The translations under genes and the position numbers were made by a program. Under the pieces are notes generated by a model that made no database searches, was not told the origin of the DNA, and saw only the letters and a program-made list of their open reading frames with translations. Positions 9,844 through 21,265 of a DNA stretch of 64,000 bases are shown here, one piece after another. The stretch covers positions 107,907 through 171,906 of the forward strand of contig NZ_LMQW01000007.1 of the NCBI RefSeq assembly GCF_001425485.1, given 5' to 3'. Positions within the stretch are counted from its first letter, which is position 1. Each line of letters begins with the position of its first letter. Source of the stretch: Aureimonas sp. Leaf427 (GTDB lineage Bacteria > Pseudomonadota > Alphaproteobacteria > Rhizobiales > Rhizobiaceae).

Positions 9844-10013
9844 GACGTGGAGGAAAAAGGCGAGCTGCGTGCGTCAACGACGGAGAACGAAGCGGGTGAT
9901 CATCGGTTCTGCCGCCCGTCGTGCCGATCTCGTATCCGCGACGACGTCGCAGAACGACACGATGCGACCGTTAGCGTGGCGAGCTGTTCAATGTCCGTTG
10001 TCGTGAGTGGTTC

Positions 10014-10103
10014 TGGCGGAAAGGGGGGGATTCGAACCCCCGATACGGTTGCCCGTATGCCGCATTTCGAGTGCGGTGCATTCGACCACTCTGCCACCTT
10101 TCC
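10014..10103 (-). tRNA. tRNA-Ser (anticodon CGA)
   Basis: A class II tRNA of 90 bases including the encoded CCA tail. Read on the minus strand it has a 7-bp acceptor stem (GGAAAGG with CCTTTCC), discriminator G, a D arm containing GTGGTCGAATG, an anticodon stem CCGCA/TGCGG around the loop CTCGAAA (anticodon CGA, reading UCG), a long variable arm (ATACGGGCAACCGTAT) and the T-loop sequence TTCGAAT. The long variable arm and discriminator G confirm serine. Confidence 0.97.
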
Positions 10104-10304
10104 GGGGCGGACATATCTTTGAAAGTGATCGATCTGTCCAGATGGGGCGGTGGCTTTTTTCGAGGTTTGCCGTGATTTGTCGTTTCGCGCTGTCGCCGCG
10201 GGGCTACCGCGCCGCGCGGCACCCAGGGTGCGCCCCGATGCGCGAGTGGCTGGCACGGGCCCGCTTGGGCGTGTTCGCCAGAGGTGCGAATGTGTGGGGG
10301 CGGA

Positions 10305-10333
10305 TTGACCTGCGGGGTTTGTGACGCTAGGAA
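10305..10333 (+). promoter_or_regulatory. Putative promoter of rplU-rpmA
   Basis: TTGACC and TAGGAA separated by 17 bases, about 190 bases before rplU. The -35 is good and the -10 poor. The rest of the 417-base gap between tRNA-Ser and rplU would be a long GC-rich leader; I see no recognised riboswitch or gene in it. Confidence 0.4.
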
Positions 10334-10520
10334 AACGCAGGATGGGCGTGGGGTGACCTGCGTCGATCGATGGCGGCTGCTTGCGAGAGCGGGCGTCGGC
10401 GCGGAGCCTTCGGGCTTGGCGGACGAGGGCGGTTCGGTCGGTTGGCCGGGGCCGCCAAGAACAACAAGAAGACGGCCCGGGTTTTCCCGAGAGCCGGCGC
10501 GAAGTCCAAAGAGGTTTTTC

Positions 10521-11009
10521 ATGTTTGCAGTCATCAAGACCGGGGGCAAGCAGTATCGTGTCGTCGCCAACGACGAGTTCACGATCGAGCGCATTCCCGG
10601 AGAGGCCGGCGACGCCGTGTCCTTCGCCGAAGTTCTGATGGTCGGCACGACGATCGGCGCGCCCTTCGTCGCGGGCGCTTCCGTCGCCGCCGAGATCGTC
10701 GAGCAGACGCGCGGCCCGAAGGTCATCTCCTTCAAGAAGCGCCGTCGCCAGAATTCCAAGCGCACCCGCGGCCATCGTCAGGACCTGACGCTGATCCGCA
10801 TCGGCGAGATCCTGACCGACGGCAAGGCGCCGTCCGAGAAGGCTCCGGCCGCCGCCAAGACCGAGGCTTCGGCCGCTGCCGCCGCGTCCGCGCCGGCCGT
10901 CGCCGCTTCCGAGGACACGTCGTCCGCTTCGGCCGAAACCGCCGCCAAGAAGCCCCGCGCGCCCCGCAAGCCGAAGGCTGCCGAGGGCGAGACGGGTTCC
11001 GAGGCCTAA
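10521..11009 (+). CDS. rplU: 50S ribosomal protein L21 with Ala/Lys-rich tail
   Basis: Large-subunit ribosomal protein bL21. Residues 1-100 match the family ([15 protein letters not shown] at the start; [15 protein letters not shown] near residue 75). The remaining 60 residues form an Ala/Lys/Glu-rich low-complexity tail, an extension common in Hyphomicrobiales that makes the protein 162 residues instead of about 103. AGAGG six bases ahead of the ATG supports the start. It is followed by rpmA, the usual pairing, 51 bases downstream. Confidence 0.97.
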   Translation: MFAVIKTGGKQYRVVANDEFTIERIPGEAGDAVSFAEVLMVGTTIGAPFVAGASVAAEIVEQTRGPKVISFKKRRRQNSKRTRGHRQDLTLIRIGEILTDGKAPSEKAPAAAKTEASAAAAASAPAVAASEDTSSASAETAAKKPRAPRKPKAAEGETGSEA

Positions 11010-11060
11010 GGGTTCAGCGGCCTTCGGGTCAGCGCTTCATAGAGATCAGGAGACTTTACG

Positions 11061-11330
11061 ATGGCACATAAGAAAGCAGGCGGTTCTTCCCGCAACGGCC
11101 GCGATTCCGCCGGCCAGCGCCTCGGCGTCAAGAAATCGGGCGGCCAAGCGGTCATCCCGGGCAATATCATCGTGCGCCAGCGCGGCACCCAGTGGCATCC
11201 GGGTGCCAATGTCGGCATGGGCAAGGATCACACGATTTTCGCGACGGCCGAGGGCGTCGTCACCTTCCAGACCAAGGCCCGAGGCCGAGCGTACATTTCC
11301 GTGACCCCGAAGGCCATCGCAGCAGAGTGA
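11061..11330 (+). CDS. rpmA: 50S ribosomal protein L27
   Basis: Ribosomal protein bL27 of 89 residues, standard length. The N-terminus [16 protein letters not shown] reaches the peptidyl-transferase centre in other bacteria and has no Firmicutes-type cleavable extension. GQRLGVKK and [11 protein letters not shown] are family signatures. AGGAGAC lies just upstream. Co-transcribed with rplU and closed by the hairpin at 11415. Confidence 0.98.
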   Translation: MAHKKAGGSSRNGRDSAGQRLGVKKSGGQAVIPGNIIVRQRGTQWHPGANVGMGKDHTIFATAEGVVTFQTKARGRAYISVTPKAIAAE

Positions 11331-11414
11331 CCGGAGCAGATCGAGCGCCGGTGTCCCAGAGACCCCCGGCGCATCGATCCGGCCCAGAGCGGGCGGCCTG
11401 ACGCGAGACTTGGA

Positions 11415-11449
11415 GGGGAGATGGGGCACCATCTCCCCCTTCGCGTTTT
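11415..11449 (+). terminator. Rho-independent terminator after rplU-rpmA
   Basis: A perfect 10-bp stem, GGGGAGATGG / CCATCTCCCC, with a GGCA loop, followed after seven bases by TTTT. It overlaps the leader of the next gene, so that gene may be read through or have its own promoter. Confidence 0.75.
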
Positions 11450-11461
11450 AGGATTCCCGCC

Positions 11462-12034
11462 GTGGAACAGGACTTCGACTCCCTTCTCGCAGACCCTCTC
11501 GAACCGATCGCCACGCGGCGGCTCGTGCTGCGGCGGCCGCAGCTGGCCGATGCCGACGCGATGGCGCAGCTCGCCAATGACCGCGGCATCGCCACGATGA
11601 TGGCGCGCCTGCCGCACCCCTACGAGCGCGAGCATGCCGAAGCCTTCCTGGAGACCTGCGACCAGGAGCTCGTCTATGCCGTGACCTGCCGGGACGACGG
11701 TGCCTTCATGGGGCTCTGCGGCGTGCGCGCGACGCCCAAGCCCAGCCTCGTCGATCTCGGCTACTGGCTCGGCCGCCCCTATTGGGGCAAGGGCTACACG
11801 ACCGAGGCCGCGCAGGCGCTGATCGATCTCTCCTTCACCCGGCTCGGCGTCGAGCGCGTGACCGCCAATTGCCGGGCGATCAACCTCGCCTCGCGGCGCG
11901 TCCTCGAAAAGTGCGGCTTCCAGCACCGGGGCACCGGCACGTTCCTGTCCATGGTGGCCGGGCGCGTGGCGAGCGAGGACTTCACGCTGGATCGGCGGGC
12001 CTGGGAATCGCTGAAGGCCTGGGGGCGGGACTGA
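11462..12034 (+). CDS. GNAT N-acetyltransferase, RimJ/RimL type
   Basis: Acetyl-CoA-dependent N-acetyltransferase of 190 residues (Acetyltransf_3). TRRLVLRRPQLADADAM near the start is the typical first strand-helix; GLCGVRATPKPSLVDLGYWL gives the central strands; GKGYTTEAAQAL (about residue 110) is the CoA pyrophosphate-binding motif A; ASRRVLEKCGF near 145 closes the fold. The GTG start at 11462 has AGGA upstream. Its stop overlaps the ATG of the following lipoprotein gene by one base. The substrate, a ribosomal protein N-terminus or a small molecule, is unknown. Confidence 0.85.
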   Translation: MEQDFDSLLADPLEPIATRRLVLRRPQLADADAMAQLANDRGIATMMARLPHPYEREHAEAFLETCDQELVYAVTCRDDGAFMGLCGVRATPKPSLVDLGYWLGRPYWGKGYTTEAAQALIDLSFTRLGVERVTANCRAINLASRRVLEKCGFQHRGTGTFLSMVAGRVASEDFTLDRRAWESLKAWGRD

Positions 12035-12573
12035 TGCGAGGGCTGGCCGCCCTCGCGGCGCTTGCGATGCTGGCCGGCTGTGCGCGTCTGCCGGCACCCG
12101 ATGCCGCGGGCGCGTTTCGGCCGGAGCTCTTCTTCCGAGGAGCCAGCGTCAGTCGCGGCGACATCCGCACGGCTTTCGTCTTCGCCGAGCCTTTCACGGC
12201 GGATTTCGAGGGACGGGAGACCGAGGGCGCGTTCGTGCTCGACGAGCATTTCCACTTCGCGGACGGGGACCGGCTGCAGCGCTGGCGCCTTCGGCCGGTG
12301 GAGCATGGGCGCTACGAGGGCACGGTCGAGACGGAGGACGGGGAGGGGCGCCTCGCGCGGCCTCTGCCCGTCGAGGGATATCGCACGGCGCGCGGCTTCG
12401 TCATGACCTATGACGGGTTCGCGCCGGGCGGCGGGGCGACGCGGCTGCGGTTCCGGCATGTGATGGAACGGCAGGGCGACGGTTCGGTATCGAACCTTGT
12501 CGCGATCTCGAAGTTCGGCCTGCCGCTGGCATCGGCGGATGTCGTCTTCTCGAAGCCGGCGCCGGGAGGCTGA
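12034..12573 (+). CDS. DUF3833 family lipoprotein
   Basis: Predicted lipoprotein of 179 residues with a short signal peptide and lipobox MLAGC at residues 13-17. The mature part shows the DUF3833 pattern (FEGRETEGAFVLDEHFHFADG, then a repeated strand-rich region ending in ISKFGLPLASADVVFSK). Function of the family is unknown. It is coupled to the acetyltransferase by a one-base stop/start overlap (TGATG). Confidence 0.8.
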   Translation: MRGLAALAALAMLAGCARLPAPDAAGAFRPELFFRGASVSRGDIRTAFVFAEPFTADFEGRETEGAFVLDEHFHFADGDRLQRWRLRPVEHGRYEGTVETEDGEGRLARPLPVEGYRTARGFVMTYDGFAPGGGATRLRFRHVMERQGDGSVSNLVAISKFGLPLASADVVFSKPAPGG

Positions 12574-12664
12574 GCCCGGCCGGGGCCGGGTCGTCCTGCC
12601 ACTGTCAGGTCGGACACGGAAGCCTCGACAGGGCGCGGCGGCGTCTGCGGCGCTTGTGCATTAA

Positions 12665-15019
<2,355 letters not shown>

Positions 15020-15030
<11 letters not shown>

Positions 15031-16303
15031 GACGGCCGAGGCGGACGACACCGCCGCCCTGATGAAGGCCATGGGCGCCAAGGCGAAGGTCGCGGCGCGC
15101 CGGCTGGCGCTCGCGCCGACCGAGGTGAAGGACCGCGCGCTCCGCGCCATGGCCGACGCGGTGGAACGGGCGGCGCCCGCGATCCTCTCCGCTAACGCTT
15201 CGGACATGGAGCGCGCGCGGGCCGCGGGGCTCTCGCCCGCTCTCCTCGACCGGCTGCTTCTCGACGAGGCGCGCGTCGCCGGCATCGCCTCGGCGATCCG
15301 GGAGGTGGCGGCGCTCGCCGATCCCGTCGGCTCGCTCGTGTCGCAATGGGAGCGGCCGAACGGGCTCGTGATCTCGCGCGTCCGCACGCCGCTCGGCGTG
15401 ATCGGCGTCATCTACGAGAGCCGGCCGAACGTGACGGCGGATGCGGCGGTCCTCTGCCTCAAGGCGGGCAATGCGGTGATCCTGCGCGGCGGGTCGGACT
15501 CTTCGGCCTCCTCGGGCGCGATCCACGCGGCGTTGGTCGAGGGGCTGGAGGCGGCCGGGCTTCCCGCCGAGGCCGTGCAGTTCGTGCCGGTGCCGGACCG
15601 GGCGGCGGTGGGCGCGATGCTGACCGGGCTCAATGGGGCGATCGACGTGATCGTGCCGCGGGGCGGGCGCTCGCTCGTCGCCCGGGTGCAGGAGGAGGCG
15701 CGCGTGCCGGTCTTCGCGCATCTGGAAGGCCTCTGCCATCTCTACATCGACAAGGCCGCCGATCTCGATATGGCCGTCCGGATCGCGGTCAACGCCAAGA
15801 TGCGGCGCACCGGCGTCTGCGGCTCGGCGGAGACGCTGCTCGTGGACGAAGCGGTGCTCGGCACGCATCTTGCGCCCATCCTCGACGCGCTCGCTGCCGC
15901 CGGCTGCGAGATCCGGGGCGACGAGCGGGTGCGCGCCGTCTGGCCGGCGGCCCTGCCGGCGAGCGCGGAGGACTGGGAGACCGAGTATCTCGACGCGATC
16001 GTCTCCGTCGCGGCGGTGTCCGGCGTCGAGGGCGCGATCGCCCATATCGAGCGCTACTCCTCGCATCACACGGAGGCGATCGTGACCGAGGATGCCGGGA
16101 CGGCGGAGACCTTCCTCGGCTCGATCGATTCGGCGATCCTGCTCCACAACGCCTCGACGCAGTTCGCCGACGGCGGTGAGTTCGGCTTCGGCGGCGAGAT
16201 CGGCATCGCGACCGGCAAGATGCACGCGCGCGGGCCGGTCGGCGTCGAACAGCTGACGAGCTTCAACTACCGGGTCCGCGGGACCGGCCAGATCAGGCCG
16301 TGA
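15020..16303 (+). CDS. proA: Gamma-glutamyl phosphate reductase
   Basis: NADPH-dependent reductase of the second proline step, 427 residues, an aldehyde-dehydrogenase-fold enzyme. The catalytic Cys lies in [15 protein letters not shown] (about residue 262). [20 protein letters not shown] near 130 and [12 protein letters not shown] near 355 are ProA signatures. The start lies within proB (11-base overlap) and the stop overlaps the nadD start by four bases. Confidence 0.97.
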
Positions 16304-16953
16304 CATCCCGGCTCGTTCCGGGATCGGGGGCGGAGGATCTCGACCGCGCCGCCCTCGTTCTTCCCCATGTCGAACCCGGCATGGCGGTCGGGCTGCTCGG
16401 CGGCTCGTTCAATCCGCCCCATCCCGGGCACCGCCTCGTCGCCGAGCTCGCGCTCCGACGCCTGGAGCTCGACCAGGTCTGGTGGATGGTGACGCCCGGC
16501 AATCCGCTGAAGGACCACGGGTCGCTCCGGCCGCTCGCCGAACGGGTGGCGGCGTCGCGGGTGATCGCGAAGGACCCGCGCATATTTGTCACGGCCTTCG
16601 AAGCGCGCTATAGGGTCCGCTACACGGCCGACACGTTGGCGCTGCTTCATCGCCTTCGGCCGGATGTCACCTTCGTCTGGATCATGGGCGCGGACAGTCT
16701 GGCGAGCTTCCATCGCTGGCAGGATTGGCGCGGCATCGCCGCGACGACCCCGATCGCGGTGGTGGACAGGCCGGGTGCGACGCTCTCGCTTCTTTCCTCG
16801 CCAGCGGCCCTGACGCTTGCGCGAAGCCGGATTCGCGAAAGCGAAGCGGGCCGCCTGAAGCACCGAAAACCGCCGGCCTGGGTGTTTCTGCACGGGCCGC
16901 GTTCATCTTTTTCCTCGTCCGCGCTGCGGGCGGGGCTTCGACCGACGTCTTGA
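16300..16953 (+). CDS. nadD: Nicotinate-nucleotide adenylyltransferase
   Basis: Adenylyltransferase of NAD synthesis, 217 residues. The nucleotide-binding motif [11 protein letters not shown] is at about residues 34-44, and the C-terminal ATP motif SSSALR is near 207. The GTG start at 16300 overlaps the proA stop (GTGA). About 30 residues precede the usual family N-terminus; an alternative internal ATG at 16381 ([10 protein letters not shown]) would remove them. The order proA-nadD-rsfS-rlmH is typical of Hyphomicrobiales. Confidence 0.95.
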   Translation: MTSRLVPGSGAEDLDRAALVLPHVEPGMAVGLLGGSFNPPHPGHRLVAELALRRLELDQVWWMVTPGNPLKDHGSLRPLAERVAASRVIAKDPRIFVTAFEARYRVRYTADTLALLHRLRPDVTFVWIMGADSLASFHRWQDWRGIAATTPIAVVDRPGATLSLLSSPAALTLARSRIRESEAGRLKHRKPPAWVFLHGPRSSFSSSALRAGLRPTS

Positions 16954-17450
16954 AACCGACACCGATCGGTGCCTATCTTCAAGGTGCGCCCAAGCTTTCC
17001 GCCAGGGCAGCACCACAACAAGGAACGACGAAACTGAGAAATGCCACACAGCCGGAGGACGCGATCATCGCAGCTCCTACCGATGCGCCCGCCAAGACGC
17101 CTGCGTCGGGCCGGGACCTCGTGGATATCGTCCTCGCCAGCGTCGACGACTCCAAGGGCGAGGACATCTTCTCGATCGACCTTCGCGGAAAGTCGGCGCT
17201 CGCCGATCACATGGTGATCGTCTCGGGCCGTTCCAACCGTCACGTCACCGCCGTCGCCGAACATCTCCTCAGCGACATCAAGGAAGGTGGCTTCGGGTCC
17301 TGCAAGGTCGAGGGCCTTCAGAACGGCGACTGGGTGCTGATCGATGCCGGCGACGTCATCGTGCACATCTTCCGCCCGGAGGTCCGCACCTTCTACAACA
17401 TCGAGAAGATGTGGTCCGTCGCGGAGGCCAGCGACACGACGGTCCACTGA
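16950..17450 (+). CDS. rsfS: Ribosomal silencing factor RsfS
   Basis: RsfS/Iojap/YbeB protein that binds L14 and blocks subunit joining in starvation. The conserved domain runs from DLVDIVLASVDDSKGEDIFS to VIVHIFRPEVRTFYNIEKMW. The start is uncertain. No ATG lies in frame near the domain. A TTG at 16950 overlaps the nadD stop (TTGA) and gives 166 residues with a 50-residue unstructured N-tail. A CTG at 17034 has AAGGA nine bases upstream. A GTG just before DIVLAS gives 109 residues, the E. coli length. The domain call is secure; only the N-terminus is open. Confidence 0.88.
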   Translation: MKPTPIGAYLQGAPKLSARAAPQQGTTKLRNATQPEDAIIAAPTDAPAKTPASGRDLVDIVLASVDDSKGEDIFSIDLRGKSALADHMVIVSGRSNRHVTAVAEHLLSDIKEGGFGSCKVEGLQNGDWVLIDAGDVIVHIFRPEVRTFYNIEKMWSVAEASDTTVH

Positions 17451-17537
17451 CCGCGTGACGCAGCCTTCTCTTCGGCCGGGCCGGGCCCGGCCGCTGTCGA
17501 TTGCCCGACCTTCGCCCATCGTGCGGGGTGGGCACCC

Positions 17538-18020
17538 ATGCGCCTGACCATCGCCGCGATCGGCCGCATGAAGGCCGGTCCCGAGCGTGATCTGGCCGCG
17601 CGCTACCTCGACCGTCTGGCGAAATCCGGCGGTCCTCTCGGGCTCGACTATGCCGGGCTGATCGAGCAGCCGGAATCGCGCGCCGGAACCGCGCCCGAGC
17701 GCAAGCGGGACGAGGCGGCGCGGCTGACCGCCGGCCTTCCCGACAAGACCGCCTTCGTCGTGCTCGACGAGACCGGCAAGATCCTCTCTTCCGAAGATTT
17801 CGCCGAGACGATCGGGCGTCTGCGCGACGAAGGCCTGCGCGATCTGGCGCTTCTGATCGGCGGGCCCGACGGCATCGAGCCCGAGCTTCGCGGACGGGCG
17901 CGGCTGGTTCTCTCGCTCGGCCGCATGACCTGGCCGCACCAGATCGCCCGGATCCTTCTCGCCGAGCAGCTCTACCGGGCGACGACGATCCTCTCCGGCC
18001 ACCCCTATCACCGCGTGTAA
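17538..18020 (+). CDS. rlmH: 23S rRNA (pseudouridine1915-N3) methyltransferase
   Basis: SPOUT-family methyltransferase of 160 residues acting on helix 69 of 23S rRNA in assembled 70S ribosomes. The knotted SAM site is seen in LLIGGPDGIEPELRGRA (about 112-128) and the C-terminus LSGHPYHRV is the invariant substrate-binding tail. It follows rsfS with an 87-base gap. The 220 bases after it, before the M23 gene, are more AT-rich and probably hold that gene's promoter. Confidence 0.96.
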   Translation: MRLTIAAIGRMKAGPERDLAARYLDRLAKSGGPLGLDYAGLIEQPESRAGTAPERKRDEAARLTAGLPDKTAFVVLDETGKILSSEDFAETIGRLRDEGLRDLALLIGGPDGIEPELRGRARLVLSLGRMTWPHQIARILLAEQLYRATTILSGHPYHRV

Positions 18021-18240
18021 TGTCGCCCTGCCGCAGGACGTCGCCAAAGTGGCTCTCGCGTCGCCCCTGGGACGCTCGAACGGGCGTGTCTCGTGCGCTT
18101 TTAGGCGCCCGCCATCTTGACGCCGCTTCGATATGGTTGATGCCTTGTTAAGGTTTGGCAGATTAAAATCCTGATTCTGGAGGCCGCCTCCGCCGTAAGG
18201 CGCGGATGCGGCGGGGGCGAGCAGGCAGGGACAGGGCACC

Positions 18241-19806
18241 GTGGCATTTCGAGCCGCACGAGACCGGCGGGGCCTTCCCTGCCGCGCGAAGGCTGCGCTC
18301 CTTGCCGGGGGCCTCGGCCTTCTCCTTCATGCCGCCCCGTCCGCGCGCGCCGAGCCAGAGCCGCCGGTTTCGCTGGAAACGGTCGGCAGCGTCGATCGCG
18401 TCGTGACGCTCGACGCCGAACGGCAGAAGACCGCGCTCGATCTCGCCAATCTCGCCGACCAGATCCAACTGACCGAGGAGGCGATCCGCAATCTCGACAC
18501 CGAGATCGGAACGCTGAAATCCGACCGCGAGGGCATCCGCACGGCGATGATCGAGGCGGCCGCGCGCCAGAAGCAGGCTTCCGAGGAGATCGCGGCGACC
18601 GAGACGCGCATCGGCAAGCTCGGCGACGACGAAGCCGGCATCAAGGCCTCGCTGCGCGAGCGGCGCGGGCTCCTCGCCGAGGTCATCGGCGCGCTCGAGC
18701 GCATGGGCCGCAAGCCGCCGCCGGCGCTGCTCGTGCGGCCCGACGACGCGCTGGGCTCGGTGCGCAGCGCCATCCTGCTCGGCGCCGTCGTGCCCGGCAT
18801 CCGCAAGGAGACCGAGACGCTGGTGGCCGATCTCGCCCGGCTGTCCAAGGTGCGCCAGGACATCGTCGCCGAGAAGACCCGCTTCGTCGAGGGGCTGACC
18901 CGCCAGCGGGAGGAGGAGGCGCGCCTCGCCCGCCTCTTCGCCGAGAAGGAGACGCTCGAGGCCGACCATCGCGAGCGCCGCGCGGCGGAGGCCCGCCGCG
19001 TCGCCGATCTCGCGGCCAAGGCGACGAGCCTGCAGGACCTCATCGAGACACTGGAAGGCGAAGCGGCCAAAGCGCGCATCGCGGAGGCCGCCGAGGCGAA
19101 GGAAGCGGCGCAGCGCCGGGAGGCCGCGATCAAGGCCGAGGCCGAGCGCGAGCAGGCGGCAGCCAAGAAAGCCGAGGAGGACGCGCGGATCGCCGCCGCA
19201 GGCCAGCCGGGGCCGGATGCGGCAGCGCCGACACCGCCCGCGGCGGAGCCGCAGGTGGCCGCGCTGACGCCGCCCCCCGAAGCCTCCGCACCCGCCGAGG
19301 ACACCTACGATATCGCGTCACTTCGCCGTGACATGAATCGGCTCGAACCCGGCGCCCCATTTTCGACAATGAAAGGCCGTCTGTCGAAACCGGTGGCCGG
19401 CGCGCTTCGCGTCGGGTACGGGCAGAGCGACGGCATAGGGCGGCCGTCGTCCGGCGTGACGCTGGAGGCCCGGCCCGGCGATGTCGTGACGGCCCCGGCG
19501 GATGGTCAGGTCTTGTACTCGGGACCGTTTCGGTCCTACGGACAGCTCTTGATCCTGAATGCGGGCGACGGCTATCATGTCGTGCTTGCAGGTATGAGCG
19601 AGATCGACGTCGCCGTCGGACAGTTCGTGCTTTCGGGAGAGCCCGTCGCCGTGATGGGAGCGCAGAGGGTGGCCAGTGCCGCAGCGGCGGACGTGGCTCC
19701 GGTCGAAACTTCGCTCTACGTCGAATTTCGTAAGGACGGGAAACCGGTCGATCCGTCTCCCTGGTGGGCGGCCAGACCTTCTGGAAGGACGAGGAATGAT
19801 TCGTAA
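18241..19806 (+). CDS. envC: Murein hydrolase activator, EnvC/M23 family
   Basis: Periplasmic protein of 521 residues: signal peptide (AALLAGGLGLLLHAAPSARA), a long coiled coil (about residues 40-320) rich in Ala/Glu/Lys, a Pro/Ala linker, then a C-terminal LytM/M23 domain (from about 375). In that domain the usual HxxxD and HxH zinc residues are missing: the sequence reads GVTLEARPGDVVTAPADGQV and DGYHVVLAGM, so it is probably a non-catalytic EnvC-like activator of amidases in cell separation. The GTG start follows AGGGACAGGG. It overlaps ctpA by 11 bases. Confidence 0.85.
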   Translation: MAFRAARDRRGLPCRAKAALLAGGLGLLLHAAPSARAEPEPPVSLETVGSVDRVVTLDAERQKTALDLANLADQIQLTEEAIRNLDTEIGTLKSDREGIRTAMIEAAARQKQASEEIAATETRIGKLGDDEAGIKASLRERRGLLAEVIGALERMGRKPPPALLVRPDDALGSVRSAILLGAVVPGIRKETETLVADLARLSKVRQDIVAEKTRFVEGLTRQREEEARLARLFAEKETLEADHRERRAAEARRVADLAAKATSLQDLIETLEGEAAKARIAEAAEAKEAAQRREAAIKAEAEREQAAAKKAEEDARIAAAGQPGPDAAAPTPPAAEPQVAALTPPPEASAPAEDTYDIASLRRDMNRLEPGAPFSTMKGRLSKPVAGALRVGYGQSDGIGRPSSGVTLEARPGDVVTAPADGQVLYSGPFRSYGQLLILNAGDGYHVVLAGMSEIDVAVGQFVLSGEPVAVMGAQRVASAAAADVAPVETSLYVEFRKDGKPVDPSPWWAARPSGRTRNDS

Positions 19807-21139
19807 GCTCTCGATACTCTTCGCCGGAGCGCTCATGGGAGCGACCGCGATGACCGTCGTCGTCGGACAGCAGGCCGGCGTCGCCAACGCCGCCGGGTCC
19901 GACACCTATCGCCAGCTCGCGATCTTCGGCGACGTGTTCGAGCGCGTGCGCGCCCAGTATGTCGAGAAGCCGGACGACCAGAAGCTGATCGAGACCGCCA
20001 TCAACGGCATGCTCACCCAGCTCGACCCGCATTCCAGCTACATGAACGCCAAGGAAGCGGCGGACATGCGCACGGAGACGCGCGGCCAGTTCGGCGGCCT
20101 CGGCATCGAGGTCACGATGGAGAACGAGCTCGTCAAGGTCATCTCGCCCTTCGAAGGCACCCCGGCCGACAAGGCGGGCGTTCTGGCCGGCGACCTGATC
20201 GCGGAGATCAACGGCGATCAGGTGCGCGGCCTCACCCTCGGCGAAGCCGTGGAGAAGATGAAGGGCGACATCGGCACCTCCGTCACGCTGACCATCGTGC
20301 GCGAGGGCGCAACCAAGCCCGTCAAGCTCACGCTGAAGCGCGACGAGATCAAGGTTCCCTCCGTCCGCCACTCGGTCGAAAACGATGTCGGCTACATCAA
20401 GCTCCTGAAGTTTAACGAGCAGACGACGGTCGGCCTCGAAGAGGCGATCGCCGACATCGAGAAGAAGATCCCGGCCGACAAGCTGAAGGGCTTCGTCCTC
20501 GACCTGCGCCGCAATCCCGGCGGCCTGCTCGACGAAGCGGTCAGCGTTTCCGACGCCTTCCTGGAATCGGGCGAGATCGTCTCCACGCGCGGCCGCAATG
20601 CCGAGGAGACGCGCCGTTACAACGCCCGTTCGGGCGACGACATCCAGGGCAAGCCGCTGGTCGTGCTCGTCAACGGCGGTTCGGCCTCGGCCTCCGAGAT
20701 CGTCGCCGGCGCGCTGCAGGACCAGCGCCGCGCGACCGTCGTCGGTTCGCGCTCCTTCGGCAAGGGCTCGGTGCAGACCATCATCCCGCTCGGCGCGAAC
20801 GGCGCCCTGCGCCTGACGACCGCGCTCTACTACACGCCGTCGGGCCGCTCCATCCAGGGCCGCGGCATCGATCCCGACGTGAAGGTCGAGCAGCCGCTGC
20901 CGGACGACATCAAGAAGCAGATGGGTCTCGACAGCGAGGACGAGGTCGTGCGCGGCGAGTCGTCGCTGCGCGGCCACATCACCGGCAACGAGGAGAACGA
21001 CGAGGGCTCCGGCTCGCTCGATTACGTTCCCCCGGAGCAGAAGGACGACCTTCAGCTGATCTACGCGATGGATCTCCTGCGCGGCGTGAAGACCGATGCG
21101 TCCTTCCCGCCCAAGGCCGACAAGCGCGCCGCCAACTAA
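19796..21139 (+). CDS. ctpA: Carboxy-terminal processing protease, S41 family
   Basis: Periplasmic tail-specific protease of 447 residues. A signal peptide or anchor (SILFAGALMGATAMTVVVG) precedes a PDZ domain (FGGLGIEVTMENELVKVISP, about 100-190) and a protease domain. The catalytic Ser lies in GGSASASEIVAGAL (about residue 305) and the Lys in SFGKGSVQT, about 25 residues later. AAGGACGAGG precedes the ATG. Neighbouring envC links it to peptidoglycan remodelling, as known for CtpA proteins that degrade hydrolases or their activators. Confidence 0.95.
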   Translation: MIRKLSILFAGALMGATAMTVVVGQQAGVANAAGSDTYRQLAIFGDVFERVRAQYVEKPDDQKLIETAINGMLTQLDPHSSYMNAKEAADMRTETRGQFGGLGIEVTMENELVKVISPFEGTPADKAGVLAGDLIAEINGDQVRGLTLGEAVEKMKGDIGTSVTLTIVREGATKPVKLTLKRDEIKVPSVRHSVENDVGYIKLLKFNEQTTVGLEEAIADIEKKIPADKLKGFVLDLRRNPGGLLDEAVSVSDAFLESGEIVSTRGRNAEETRRYNARSGDDIQGKPLVVLVNGGSASASEIVAGALQDQRRATVVGSRSFGKGSVQTIIPLGANGALRLTTALYYTPSGRSIQGRGIDPDVKVEQPLPDDIKKQMGLDSEDEVVRGESSLRGHITGNEENDEGSGSLDYVPPEQKDDLQLIYAMDLLRGVKTDASFPPKADKRAAN

Positions 21140-21169
21140 CCGGCGCGTCGTCACCGACCGTTCGATCGA

Positions 21170-21202
21170 GGCCTCGGCTCCCATGGGAGCCGGGGCCCTT
21201 TT
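21170..21202 (+). terminator. Rho-independent terminator after ctpA
   Basis: GGCCTCGGCTCCC pairs with GGGAGCCGGGGCC (one G-U pair), followed by CTTTTCG. It ends the envC-ctpA transcript. Confidence 0.75.
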
Positions 21203-21265
21203 CGTCGGCACGGCGGGTCTTTCGGCGGGTGAGGCCCGGTCCAGCTTGGCCTGCTAGCAGGAGCC

